Assembly: GCA_001312325.1 (NCBI GenBank)
Contig: BBDJ01000014.1
Coordinates: 57,280-121,279, forward strand
DNA from: Lysinibacillus pakistanensis
Lineage (GTDB): Bacteria > Bacillota > Bacilli > Bacillales_A > Planococcaceae
Length of the DNA stretch: 64,000 bases
Reading direction: 5' to 3'
Positions 11,228-21,432 of the stretch are shown piece by piece (within the stretch, counting starts at the first letter, position 1; each line of letters starts with the position of its first letter). Under the pieces are notes generated by a model. It was not told the DNA's origin, did no database searches, and saw nothing but the letters and a program-made list of their open reading frames with translations. A program made the position numbers and the translations under genes.

Positions 11228-12850
11228 ATGGGTACAATGTCCAATTTAATGAAAGGTACTGCGATATTAACAATGGGGATGTTTTTATCGAAGGTACTCG
11301 GATTAATTTATATTTTTCCGTTTTATGCAATTGTGGGCGAGGAAAATATTGCGCTCTATCAATATGCGTATATTCCCTATTCGATTATGCTAGCAGTAGC
11401 CATCTCTGGTGCGCCAATTGCTGTATCTAAGTTTGTTTCTAAATATAATGCACTTGGTGATTATCAATCAGGCCGCAAGCTTATGAAATCAGGCATACTG
11501 ATTATGTTGATAACTGGTCTAGCCGCATTTATTGCCCTTTTTATATTAGCTACACCTATAGCGGGGCTTGTCATAAAAAGTGATGAGCAAGCTTTTACAG
11601 TCGAGCAAATTGCTTCCGTGATTCGTTGGGTTAGCTTTGCTTTAATTGTTGTCCCATTTATGAGTCTTTGGCGTGGATTTTTCCAAGGTTATGACAAAAT
11701 GGAACCTACAGCAGTTTCGCAATTAGTTGAACAGATTGTTCGTATTGTAGTGTTATTAGGTGGATCATTCCTAGTAGTAGTTGTCTTTAATGGCAAACCA
11801 CAAACAGCCGTTTCCTTTGCCGTATTCGCGGCCTTTATCGGGGCTATTGGCGGGTTGATGGTACTCTATTATTATTGGAAAAAATACCAACCTGAATTTA
11901 ATTTATTGCGCAATCAAAGTGTTACATCTACTCAACTGCCAATGTCCAATATTTATAAAGAAGTTATTACGTATTCCATTCCAATGGTATTCGTAGGTGT
12001 CGCCAATCCATTATTTCAGCTAGTGGACATGTTAACGTTTAACGGTGCAATGACATCCATAGGCTTAGCAGAAGTAACCGATAAATATTTATCAATGATT
12101 AATTTCACCACGCATAAAGTTGTAATTATTCCGGTTATGCTAGCTACAGGTTTTTCGATGGCGCTAGTACCGACGATTACTAAGTATTTTACACAGGGTG
12201 AATATTTATCACTGCGACATGCAATGGATAAAACCTATCAAATATTAATTTTTATTACATTGCCTGCTGTAGTGGGTATTTCATTGTTAGCGAATGAAAT
12301 ATACTTTATGCTCTATTCTGAAAGTGAAATGGGGGCTACCATTTTAGCTCACTATGCGCCTGTTGCTATTTTATTTGCATTGTTCCAGGTAACAGCAGCT
12401 TTATTACAGGGGATTGACTTCCAGAAATGGATTGTCTTCAGCCTGTTATCAGGGATTTTTGTCAAGCTAGCAATCAACATACCTTTAATTCGATGGATTG
12501 AGGCTGATGGAGCCATTCTTGCCACAGCAATTGGCTACGGGGTTTCAATTATTATTAATATGCTAGTGCTAAGAAAAGCACTGAATTACAAATCTGAGAT
12601 GGTTCTTCGCCGTGTCATGCTTATCTCTCTTTTGACTCTAGCAATGGTAATAAGTGTATTGATTGTGCATAAGCTGCTTGGCTTTGTGATGGGGCCAGTG
12701 GATGGAAAATTCTCTGCATTTGTTTACTCAGTTATTTGTGCTGGCGTAGGTGTTGGGGTATATGGTTATTTATCTTTACGTCTAGGCTTAGCTCAAAAAC
12801 TACTCGGTGAACGACTGACAAAAATTACGAATAAACTTGGATTTAAATAG
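11228..12850 (+). CDS. murJ: MurJ-like lipid II flippase (YtgP), MOP superfamily
   Basis: Intact, about 540 aa, with about 14 predicted transmembrane helices. Begins MSNLMKGTAILTMGMFLSKVLGLIYIFPFY, the polysaccharide-exporter/SpoVB-YtgP start, and has internal SLWRGFFQGYDKMEPTAVSQL, characteristic of this group. YtgP is the B. subtilis MurJ, which flips lipid-linked peptidoglycan precursors outward; SpoVB is a close paralogue, so the exact role is inferred from synteny with ytzG and pepV. The start is ambiguous: ATG at 11228 or 11237, with only a weak GGATGGG-like site upstream. Confidence 0.85.
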   Translation: MGTMSNLMKGTAILTMGMFLSKVLGLIYIFPFYAIVGEENIALYQYAYIPYSIMLAVAISGAPIAVSKFVSKYNALGDYQSGRKLMKSGILIMLITGLAAFIALFILATPIAGLVIKSDEQAFTVEQIASVIRWVSFALIVVPFMSLWRGFFQGYDKMEPTAVSQLVEQIVRIVVLLGGSFLVVVVFNGKPQTAVSFAVFAAFIGAIGGLMVLYYYWKKYQPEFNLLRNQSVTSTQLPMSNIYKEVITYSIPMVFVGVANPLFQLVDMLTFNGAMTSIGLAEVTDKYLSMINFTTHKVVIIPVMLATGFSMALVPTITKYFTQGEYLSLRHAMDKTYQILIFITLPAVVGISLLANEIYFMLYSESEMGATILAHYAPVAILFALFQVTAALLQGIDFQKWIVFSLLSGIFVKLAINIPLIRWIEADGAILATAIGYGVSIIINMLVLRKALNYKSEMVLRRVMLISLLTLAMVISVLIVHKLLGFVMGPVDGKFSAFVYSVICAGVGVGVYGYLSLRLGLAQKLLGERLTKITNKLGFK

Positions 12851-12858
12851 GAGGATTT

Positions 12859-13572
12859 ATGCGTTTAGATAAATTACTAGCAAATATGGGGTATGGGTCA
12901 CGCAAGGAAGTGAAGCAGCTTCTTAAGCAAAAGGCAGTAACTGTGATGGTGCATATGTAAAGGATGCAGCATTGCATGTAGACCCTGAAAAACAAGATGT
13001 TTCCGTTTTTGGTGAACGTGTTGTTTACACAGAATTTGTATACTTTATGATGAATAAACCTCCTGGCGTTATTTCTGCAACAGAGGATGTACGAGATGAG
13101 ACGGTCATTGATTTGTTAGAGCCCTTACATCAACATTTTCAGCCTTTTCCAGTTGGTCGCTTAGATAAAGATACTGAAGGATTGCTGCTGTTAACGAATG
13201 ACGGTCAGCTAGCGCATAATTTATTATCTCCCAAAAAGCATGTGCCTAAAGTTTACTATGCGCAAATAGATGGACTTGTGACAGAGGAAGACTGCAAAAA
13301 AATTTGCACAGGGCGTAGAGCTGGACGACGGTTATGTGACAAAACCAGGCGAGCTCATTATCTTAAAAACTGACCTTCAATCAGAAATCGAGCTAACCAT
13401 TCAAGAAGGTAAGTTTCATCAGGTGAAGCGTATGTTTGAGTCAGTTGGTAAGCGTGTTACCTATTTAAAGCGTTTATCAATGGGAAGCCTTAAGCTTGAT
13501 GACAATTTAGCTTTAGGGGAATATAGAGAATTAACTACAAAAGAACTAACAGCCTTACAAAATAGGGATTAA
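12859..13572 (+). CDS. ytzG: RsuA/RluB-family rRNA pseudouridine synthase (YtzG)
   Basis: Repaired length 237 aa. N-terminal S4 RNA-binding domain (MRLDKLLANMGYGSRKEVKQLL), then a pseudouridine synthase catalytic core with the invariant Asp in PVGRLDKDTEGLLLLTNDG and the later HQVKRMFESVGKRVTYLKR block. Converts a uridine in 16S rRNA to pseudouridine (RsuA subgroup by length and order). One base is missing near 12947 (VTVDGAYVKDA restores the frame), and one surplus A lies in 13296-13302. It starts 9 nt after murJ with a GGAGG-like site, so the two probably share a transcript. Confidence 0.87.
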
Positions 13573-13575
13573 TAG

Positions 13576-13616
13576 ATACCTCGATGCTAATAAAAATTAG
13601 TATTGAGGTATTTTTA
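13576..13616 (+). terminator. Terminator after ytzG
   Basis: ATACCTCGATGCTAAT pairs with ATTAGTATTGAGGTAT around an AAAA loop (G-U pairs tolerated), followed by TTTTTA. Confidence 0.8.
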
Positions 13617-13743
13617 TATACATTCATAAACTAGTAACTGTATAATATAATGTAACTTTTAATAAATTGTTATCTAGTCTTTAGTACTAATTTCAAAAAA
13701 AACTTCAGAAAATGATTTTGGAAAAATAATAGAGGACAAGTGC

Positions 13744-15261
13744 ATGAAAAACCTAAGAATTAAATTATTAATATCTTTAATTGCCTTCGCCCTAATATTG
13801 GTTGCTGTGATTTCGTATGTAAACAGACAAATACTAGTGGCAGATATCGAACAACAAGAAGCCATGAATAGGGCGTTAATTGAAAATCATATTTTAACTG
13901 ATATGCAAACTGTAGATAATGCGCATTTTTATTTGATCAAAATCTCTCAGATAAGATGGAGCAAGCACTCCGAAAGCTCGTTACATATTATGAAGAAAAT
14001 CCAAAGGTCGCAACTTGGGATCTGCAGAAAATAAAAAACGAGTACGGTATGGATGTATACATAATAGATCAATCCAATACGGTTATTTATACAACTTTTG
14101 AAAAAGATAAAGGGTTGAATTTTTCCTTATGCTGTAAGCGTTTTTCTACTTTACTAGATGAACGTCGAACGAGTGGAGAATATTATAATGATGGTATAGA
14201 TATCTCGACAACTACTGGAGGATATCGGAAGTTTGGGTATTTAGGGACACCTGATAAGAAATATTTATTAGAGCTAGGCATTGATTTACTCAATGATCCT
14301 GTCTTTCAAACCTTTAATTTTGGGAAGACCGCTGACTATTTAGTTGATAAATATACAGATTTATTAGAAGTGCAAACAATAAATGCGGGGGGAGTTTATT
14401 TTGATGATTCAAATCCTGCTAAAATTACAGTGAAGGATCAACCAGCCATATTTCAAGAACATTATGAGCTAGCTAAACAATCGATGAAACCAACGGAATT
14501 TCAAAAGAAATATTCAAATGGCTATATTGAAAAGTATCGTTTTTTACCATATGAAGCTGAAACAATTCGTGGTGAATCTACGAAAAGGATTATATATGTA
14601 AAATACGGAAATTATACAGAATTAGAGGCACTATCTAAAAATACAAAACAGTTTTGGCTATTGCTTTGTATAGCGTTAGGAACTTCTTTCATTATGCTTA
14701 TCGTCATTAACAAAATCCTTTCTAAAACTATTCATCTCGCAACATATGATCCGCTAACAAATGTCTTTAATCGAGCTACTTATATTAGAAAAATGGACAA
14801 TCTATTAAGAAAACGCAAGACAAATCAGCCAGGTTTATTATTGATAGATTTGGATAATTTCAAGCAAGTGAACGATCAGTTTGGACATGGTGCTGGCGAT
14901 AAAATTCTGATTGATACTGCGAGGATTTTAAAACAAGAGGTTGGAAATGATGGCTTTGTTGTGAGGTTTGGTGGAGATGAATTTGCGATTGTTTTGTATG
15001 ACGCAAAGTCGGAAAGTATGTGGCAGTTAGCTAATTCAATATTGGGCAAATTTCGTCACTATAAGCATGTAGACAATGTCAATATTGATCAATGGTCTGT
15101 CATCTCTGTCAGTATGGGAGGCGCCATTTGTCATCATCTAGATGAGTCAGAAAGAAGCTTGTTTGAGCGTGCGGACAAGGCATTGTATCAGTCAAAAAAA
15201 TGCTGGCAAAGATCAATACACAAACTTTGAAGAAGTTGAAGAGAGTTACACTAATGTTTAA
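13744..15261 (+). CDS. Membrane-anchored diguanylate cyclase (GGDEF)
   Basis: Repaired length 505 aa. TM1 (about 8-27), a large extracytoplasmic sensor region (about 30-300) with no family I recognise, TM2 (about 300-322), then a GGDEF domain with DPLTNVFNRA and the intact active-site motif RFGGDEFAI. It would make cyclic di-GMP in response to an external cue. No RxxD inhibitory site is visible five residues before GGDEF, so product inhibition may be absent. One T is missing near 13941 (AHFYFDQNLSDKMEQ restores the frame), and one surplus A near 15197 truncates the end, which should read SKNAGKDQYTNFEE. Confidence 0.85.
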
Positions 15262-15311
15262 TAATATAAAAAGTGCTCCAGAGCTTTTAAAATCAAGCTA
15301 TGGAGCATTAT

Positions 15312-16486
15312 TTATGCATGTGGCTTCAGCTTAGATTTATAGAAGAAGCAACTACATAATACAAGAGCAGCAATTACTACAAACAATGCGTCGATATAAT
15401 GCGTTAACAGCCAGCCACCGATAATTGGTCCAAGAAAGCCGCCTAAATTTTTGAATTGTGCTGCCCCTAAATAAGTTCCCTTTTGTGTATCAGGTGCAAT
15501 CTCATCAATCATGACATTCATCGTTGGGAAGGCAAAAATTTCACCAATCGTAAAGATAATCATTGCGATAATATAAAGCGTATAGTTATTGGAGAAGCCG
15601 AACAATAATAGTCCGATTGCAAAGAATAGAATGCCTACTAAAAGAGTAGTGGTGGATGAAAAACGTTCTGATACAATACTAATTGGTAATTGTAGTAATA
15701 AAACAACTGCTGCATTTAGCGAGATGAGTAACGAATAGAGTTTGGTACCATCCTCAATTTTAAGCTCAATCACTTGTGGTAATGTTGAATCGAATTGAGA
15801 ATAGCCAATATTGATTAAAATAGCACCAAAAATAAAGCTTAGTAGTACACGATTCGTTAATAATAAAGAAAAGGTTTGTAGTATTTTTGTTTGTGTTGTA
15901 GCTTTTGGCTGTTGCATTTCGTAACGATTCAGTACGAAAAATAAAAATACAGCATAAACAATATACATAATTCCTGTAAGCATAAATGGAATACTTGGGC
16001 TAGACAATTGAGCAATATAAACACCGATGATTGGACCAATAACTGCTGCTATATTAATTGCTGTATAGCGAAGCGAAAATAATCTTTTTTCGTTTATCTG
16101 CAGGTGTAAAATCAATCATTAATGCTTGTGTTGAAGGTTCGAAGAAAGAACGACAAAGTCCATTCAGAGCATTGAATAATACAAAAAAACCATACTGCAT
16201 GAGCTGTTGCAAAGCCAAAGAACACAATACTCCAAATGAAAATCGTCAGCAGAATGACACTTTTCCTACCGAAACGATCAGTTAGGTAACCACCAAAAAA
16301 TCCCCCAACAGTAGAGATAAGTGGAGCAATACCAATCGTTAACCCGATTTGTAAAGGGGAGGCTTCAATTTCATTATGTAAATAGATAGCTAAAAAGGGC
16401 ATTGCCATAAAGCTTGCAATACGTGTGAAAATCGTCCCGCCGAGTATAATCCAAACTAATGGATGAAACATCTTAGACAATTTCAT
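15312..16486 (-). CDS. MFS drug/metabolite exporter (DHA1-type)
   Basis: Repaired length 390 aa, about 12 helices. The start ATG at 16486 follows a strong AGGAGG. It has the MFS loop 2-3 motif GGYLTDRFGRKSVI, and in the first half the helix-5 motif AVIGPIIGVY, similar to motif C of drug-proton antiporters; the second half includes GAAQFKNLGGFLGPIIGGWLL. The substrate is unknown. Two 7-base runs with one surplus base (about 16182-16188 and 16085-16091) split the gene. Confidence 0.8.
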
Positions 16487-16710
16487 ATTAAATCCTCCTC
16501 TCAACATGTAGAATGTTTCGAGTTTAACGGATTGTTAAGCAACTGTAAATAGTCAAAATAATGAAGGTGAGGATTGATGGTGAGAAACGTAAGTGAAAAG
16601 GGAGTGCTTTCGTTTTCAGATTGTTGAGTGTAATGGGGCTTTAATTCCACCTTCTTTTTAATAATTTCAGTAAAAAGAGGAGTTTTCAATTGACTAAAAA
16701 ATGATGGACA

Positions 16711-16746
16711 AAAAAAGAATGACCCCGACGAAAGGCCATTCTTTTT
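16711..16746. terminator. Bidirectional terminator
   Basis: AAAAAGAATGACC pairs with GGCCATTCTTTTT around a 9-nt loop, with A- and T-tracts on the two sides. It serves the minus-strand ytzE gene. Confidence 0.75.
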
Positions 16747-16768
16747 CCATACTCAATGCTTTACGTAC

Positions 16769-17002
16769 TCAACGTAAAACTAAGACGTCAATTTTACTTT
16801 TTTTCTTCGTCGTTGTCCATTTGCCTCGACTTGGACTCATAACCAAATCGTTAAAGGCTAACACGTTCAAATCTCTTTGAACGGTGCGAGGAGTGATACT
16901 AAACTCTTCGACTAAATCCTGTGTAGACACGGTTCCTTTGTCTAAAATAAACATGTACACGTCTTTAATACGATTAAGCATTCGATCAGTAGTTGGTTTC
17001 AT
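16769..17002 (-). CDS. ytzE: Small DeoR-type HTH regulator (YtzE-like)
   Basis: Intact, 77 aa from the ATG at 17002 (GGAG upstream; a GTG at 17014 would overlap the ribosome site). The whole protein is one winged helix-turn-helix of the DeoR type: STQDLVEEFSITPRTVQRDLNVL. It lacks the sugar-phosphate sensor domain of full-length DeoR proteins, so it is probably a DNA-binding-only regulator. In B. subtilis the equivalent small gene ytzE sits next to ytjP (pepV), as here. Targets are unknown. Confidence 0.75.
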   Translation of the reverse strand: MKPTTDRMLNRIKDVYMFILDKGTVSTQDLVEEFSITPRTVQRDLNVLAFNDLVMSPSRGKWTTTKKKSKIDVLVLR

Positions 17003-17334
17003 TAAATGAACCACTCCTTCATCTTAATTCTCTTGGCAAAGACTAGCGGACGACAATATGTGCGGAGTGCACTTAGGCTGATAAGTAGCTGCCTTAGACA
17101 TCCCCTTTTCTATTTTTATATTCAGAACAATTATTCTGATAACTTTATTATATAGAAAAACTAGTTGATTTTCTAGTGAATGCAAGAGAAATTTACAATA
17201 AAAACAAAAAAATTTATACTGTATTTTGTGGGAATTCGTGAAAAACATGCTATATGTGGTAGTCTTAATAGTTGATACTGAAAATAGTTGTCAGGAAGAT
17301 GATTGTTTTATATGTTGTAAAGTGTAGAATATGT

Positions 17335-17620
17335 TTATCTTGATTTAGCAGAACTTTACTGTACGAAAGCGCAGGGGGTCAGGTACAGAATGCACTCACC
17401 TTTAGAGGTGGCAGGATAAATGCGTTTTTTTCCTATTAAGCGAGCATACAAAAGCTCGCAAAAATATAGGAACTCAGGCTTAAGATCTACATCCTGTGAA
17501 AACGGCTGAGTAAACAACATCATGTTGGCTAAAGCCCCCGGCGGATGTTAACGGATTTTAAAGAGGAGCTTTCAAGCGAGCTCGAAAAATCCAGACGCAA
17601 TTAGCTGGGGCGTATTTGAT
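17335..17620 (+). repeat. Dispersed intergenic element, copy A
   Basis: Begins TTATCTTGATTTAGCAG, has hairpin CACCT-TTAG-AGGTG (about 17397-17410), GGATAAATGCG, a CCTATTAAGC-type stretch, then CTAAAGCCCCCGGCGGATG, a hairpin region GAGGAGCTTTCAAGCGAGCTC closed by GGATTTT/AAAAATCC, and ends CGCAATTAGCTGGGGCGTA. The end touches the pepV ribosome site (GGAGGAGG at 17625), placing the element in the pepV leader. An extra short hairpin GCGAGC/GCTCGC lies in the middle. Confidence 0.75.
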
Positions 17621-17641
17621 AATTTGGAGGAGGTATATCAT

Positions 17642-19049
17642 ATGGATTGGTTACAAGCCGCAAAAGAAAGGCAAGATGAATTAATACAAGATTTACAGGA
17701 GCTTGTGCAAATTAATAGTGTTCTTGATGAGGATACAATCACTTCTGAAGTACCATTTGGTGATGGTCCACTTAAAGCGCTTGAATGGTTGCTAGATAAA
17801 GGTAAGACTGAAGGGCTATTAACGAAAAATGTTGATAATTACGCTGGACATATTGAAATGGGTGCCGGGGAGGATTTGTTAGGAATTTTATGTCATGTTG
17901 ATGTTGTTCCTATTGGTGATGAAGCTGATTGGACATACCCACCATTTAGCGGCACCATTGCAGAGGGAAAATTATATGCTCGCGGTGCAATTGATGATAA
18001 AGGTCCAACAGTAGCTGCATGGATGGCTATGAAACTTATTAAAGATGCAGGCATTCAGCTTAGTAAAAGAGTACGTATGATTATCGGTACGGATGAAGAA
18101 ACAGGCTTCCGCTGTGTCGACCACTACTTTAAACAAGAGGAAATGCCGACAATTGGCTTTGCACCAGATGCGGATTTCCCGCTCATTAATGCTGAAAAGG
18201 GCATTGCAGAGCTTGTGTTCTCTCAAAATAAAATAGGTGATGAAACGAAAGAACAGCTACTACTATTTAATGCTGGAAAACGCCCAAATATGGTACCTGA
18301 TTTTGCAGAAGCAAAGGTTCAGTTTGTTTCTCAACAGTTCGAACAGAATTTTCAAACATTTTTAAGTAAAAATCAGCTAGAAGGCACTTTATTAATGGAG
18401 GGCTCTCGCTATATAATAACTATCAAAGGTAAAGCAGCCCATGCAATGGAGCCAGAAAAAGGTGTCAATGCAGCTGTTTATCTTGCAGCATTTTTACAAC
18501 AAGAATTGACGACAGAGGCAAGTATGCAATTTGTCGGCTTTATTGCAGATGCTTTTTATCAAGATCATTATGGTCATCACTTAAATTTACAATTTGAGGA
18601 TGAAATGTCCGGGAAAACGACATTAAATCCGGGCATTGTTAGCTATGATGTGGCTAAAGGCGGCAGTTTGGTAATCAGTATGCGTTACGCTGTCACATAT
18701 CCATTTGATAAAAAAAATTACGGCTGCACAACGCTTCACTGTGACGAAGGGATTTTCATTAGATATTCAGGATAACTCGAAACCTCACTATGTAAGTGAA
18801 AATGATCCATTCATTCAAACATTAACCGAAATCTATAGACGTCAGACAGGTGATTACGAAACACCACTACTTTCTACAGGTGGCGGTACGTATGCACGTG
18901 TGATGAAAAAGGGAGTAGCATTTGGTATGTTATTCCCTGGTGAACCTGATGTAGCGCACAGAGCGGATGAGTTTGTTGTCGTTGATAACCTAGTCAGAGC
19001 AGCAGCTATTTATGCTGAAGCAATTGTTGAACTTGCAGGAAAAAAATAA
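17642..19049 (+). CDS. pepV: Dipeptidase PepV (M20 metallopeptidase)
   Basis: Repaired length 468 aa, normal for PepV. Cleaves dipeptides and some N-blocked amino acids in the cytoplasm using two zinc ions. Visible ligands: HVD in LLGILCHVDVVP, DD in ARGAIDDKGP, the EE pair in IGTDEETGF, and a C-terminal His region (PDVAHRADEF). A bacterial exopeptidase dimerisation lid lies in the middle. Start ATG at 17642, 10 nt after GGAGGAGG. One surplus A in 18710-18717 splits it (PFDKKITAAQRF restores the frame). dat follows 27 nt later, so they are probably one operon. Confidence 0.9.
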
Positions 19050-19076
19050 TTCAAATATGAAAAGGATGAGCGAAAC

Positions 19077-19933
19077 ATGGCATATTCATTATGGAATGAT
19101 CAAATCGTTGAAGAAGGATCTATTGCAGTATCACCTGAAGATAGAGGTTACCAATTTGGTGACGGAATTTATGAAGTAATCAAAGTTTATAACGGAAATA
19201 TGTTCACAGCACAAGAACATATTGATCGTTTCTACGCGAGTGCCGAAAAAAATTCGTCTAGTCATTCCTTATACAAAAGACGTTTTACACAAATTATTAC
19301 ATGAACTTATTGAAAAAAAATAATTTAGATACAGGTCATGTTTACTTCCAAATCACACGTGGTGCAATTTCTCGTAATCATATTTTCCCAGATGCAAGTG
19401 TTCCAGCCGTATTAACAGGTAATGTAAAAGTTGGTGAGCGCTCCTATGAAAATTTTGAAAAAGGTGTGAAGGCGACTTTTGTTGAGGACATTCGTTGGTT
19501 ACGTTGTGATATCAAATCATTAAATTTACTTGGTGCAGTATTAGCAAAACAGGAAGCATCTGAAAAAGGCTGCTATGAAGCTATTTTACATCGTGGAGAT
19601 ATTGTTACAGAATGTTCATCTGCAAATGTTTATGGTATTAAAGATGGTAAGCTTTACACACACCCAGCAAATAACTTTATTTTAAACGGTATTACTCGCC
19701 AAGTGATTTTAAAATGCGCTGAGGAAATTAATTTACCAGTGATTGAGGAGCCGATGACGAAGGCAGATTTATTAACAATGGATGAAATCATTGTATCATC
19801 AGTATCTTCTGAAGTTACCCCTGTTATTGATGTGGATGGCAAGCAAATTGGTGCTGGAGTTCCGGGTGAATGGACTCGTAAATTACAGCAAGCTTTTGAG
19901 GTTAAATTACCACTTTCAATTAATGCTAAGTAA
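19077..19933 (+). CDS. dat: D-alanine (D-amino acid) aminotransferase
   Basis: Repaired length 284 aa. PLP fold-type IV transaminase interconverting D-Ala and D-Glu/D-Asp with their 2-oxo acids, supplying D-amino acids for the wall. Motifs: EDRGYQFGDGIYEV near the N terminus, catalytic Lys in DIKSLNLLGAVLAKQ, EAILHRGDIVTECSSANV, and the phosphate-binding NGITRQVI. Two surplus A (19246-19252 and 19313-19320) break it. The D-amino acid transaminase of 'Bacillus' sphaericus is the classic member of this family, in keeping with a Lysinibacillus host. Confidence 0.92.
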
Positions 19934-19943
19934 ATATTTCGAG

Positions 19944-19992
19944 AGAACTACCCTAATTTTGGTTTATACCAAGCAATTAGGGTAGTTCTTTT
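19944..19992 (+). terminator. Terminator after dat
   Basis: AGAACTACCCTAATT pairs with AATTAGGGTAGTTCT, 15 bp, followed by TTTTAT. Confidence 0.85.
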
Positions 19993-20175
19993 ATCTTGAT
20001 TCAGCAAAATACTTCCATCTCTATAGAGGGCGAGATGAAGGTGTTTTTTTTTCCTATTTAACGGATGTATAAATGCCTAAATCAGGCCCTTAGCGTATGT
20101 CACAGATTTTGGCATTGAGCTTTTCGAGTAAGCTCAAAAAAAATCTGGACGTAATTACGATGGGGTGAAATTGAT
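19991..20175 (+). repeat. Dispersed intergenic element, copy B (short form)
   Basis: Starts TTATCTTGATTCAGCAAA directly at the dat terminator, keeps the CTCTATAGAG hairpin, the GAGATGAAGG and TTTTTCCTATTTAACG modules, then GATTTTGG, GAGCTTTTCGAGTAAGCTC, AAATCTGGACGTAATTACG and ends AATTGAT. It lacks about 100 nt of the middle compared with copy A. It points toward the NERD-like gene at 20421. Confidence 0.75.
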
Positions 20176-20420
20176 TTCTCGTAAAATGAATAAGGGGTGG
20201 AAAAGTAATCATTTGCTAATTGAAGTTTACTTTATAGAGAAAATTATGGATGTTTTCTTCTGAACCGTCATGTAAAATAAATAAGATAGATTAATCTTCT
20301 ATAGGGATTTATATTTGGAAAGCAAATGTCGATGTAATAAAGGCGAAGCGATAACTTCCTACATTCATAAAAGAATAGGTTAATTACATAGAGGGTAAGT
20401 AAGAATGGAGTGACCGTAAA
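20176..20420. other. Non-coding gap upstream of the NERD-like gene
   Basis: AT-rich; no reading frame, hairpin or promoter that I can defend. It ends with a GGAGTGACC-type ribosome site before the ATG at 20421. Confidence 0.5.
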
Positions 20421-21429
20421 ATGGCACAATTAGTGAAATTACAGGACTATATTTCACGTTATCAAATTGATTTAGCAAGATATCCTACACAATTTGTACG
20501 TTTAAAGAAAAGCCAGTGGGAGCGTGTCAAACGACAGTGGGAGCTTGGAGAAGATATAACTGAATGGCAACATACTGATTCTGTTGCTGAACAAGAACCC
20601 TTTGAGGAAAAAGAGCGTTTTTCTATATTAAAAAAAATTATTTGCTGGGCGTCAGAAAGAAGAAAAAGAAGATATTGAACAACTCGAAATTTCAAATGAA
20701 TTAGTCAGTGATGAGGACAGTATTCCTGAAGAAGAGACAACATTAACATTTGAACCGCAAATTGTTTATGCACCACAGTCTATCCATGAACTAAAACGAA
20801 TGTTTATCGATCAATTTTTCCATTTTCAGATGAAATGGGCGAGCTCAACATTACGTGAAAAATCATATGTCGACCCTCGTTTTATGCGTGATTCTTTGCT
20901 ACGTAATTTTTTTGCAACAATTACCTGATAACTATTTACTTTTTTTATTACCCAATTTTACAAATCAGAAAAGCACCTATAGAACTTGATGTTGTACTGA
21001 TGTCACCGACAGAATGTATTTGTATTACAGTATTAGAAGCGGAGAATCAGGCAGTTTATGTAGGAGGCAGTGATCGATTCTGGATTAAAAAGGTGGGAAC
21101 AAAGGATTCCAAAGTCCTGAATCCAACGATTAATTTAAGTCGTATGGAGTCTGTATTAACGCAATTATTTAAGCAGGACAATATTGACATGCCAATTCGT
21201 AAGGTTGTTTTAACGCGTAATGGCTATTTTGATTATCCAGGATCACCATATGGTGTACAATTTATTGATAATCGAAATTATGGGGGATGGATGGAGCATT
21301 TAAAAAAAGGTATCTTCTCCGATGAAGCATATGCAAATTCGTGCTGCCCAAACAATTTTAAATAATGTACAAACGACATCCTTTAATCGGGATATTTGGC
21401 AGCAATCTTCTAAACAAGCTGAGGATTAG
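20421..21429 (+). CDS. NERD-like domain protein
   Basis: Repaired length 334 aa; four runs with one surplus base (20630-20637, 20907-20913, 20940-20946, 21302-21308). The N-terminal 150 residues are polar and unrecognised. The C-terminal half resembles the nuclease-related NERD domain: PIELDVVLMSPTE..CITVLEA, then W-x-KKV, NPTINLSR and a hydrophobic strand before PIRKVVLTR. The usual E-x-K catalytic pair reads I-T-V-L-E-A, so the nuclease centre looks degenerate. It is followed 3 nt later by the lipid kinase gene and is likely cotranscribed with it. Family assignment is tentative. Confidence 0.55.
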
Positions 21430-21432
21430 TGC

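Noticed and set aside
17024..17248. 74-aa minus-strand frame upstream of ytzE
   Set aside because: AT-rich, no ribosome site, low-complexity translation; it is probably the ytzE/pepV intergenic control region.
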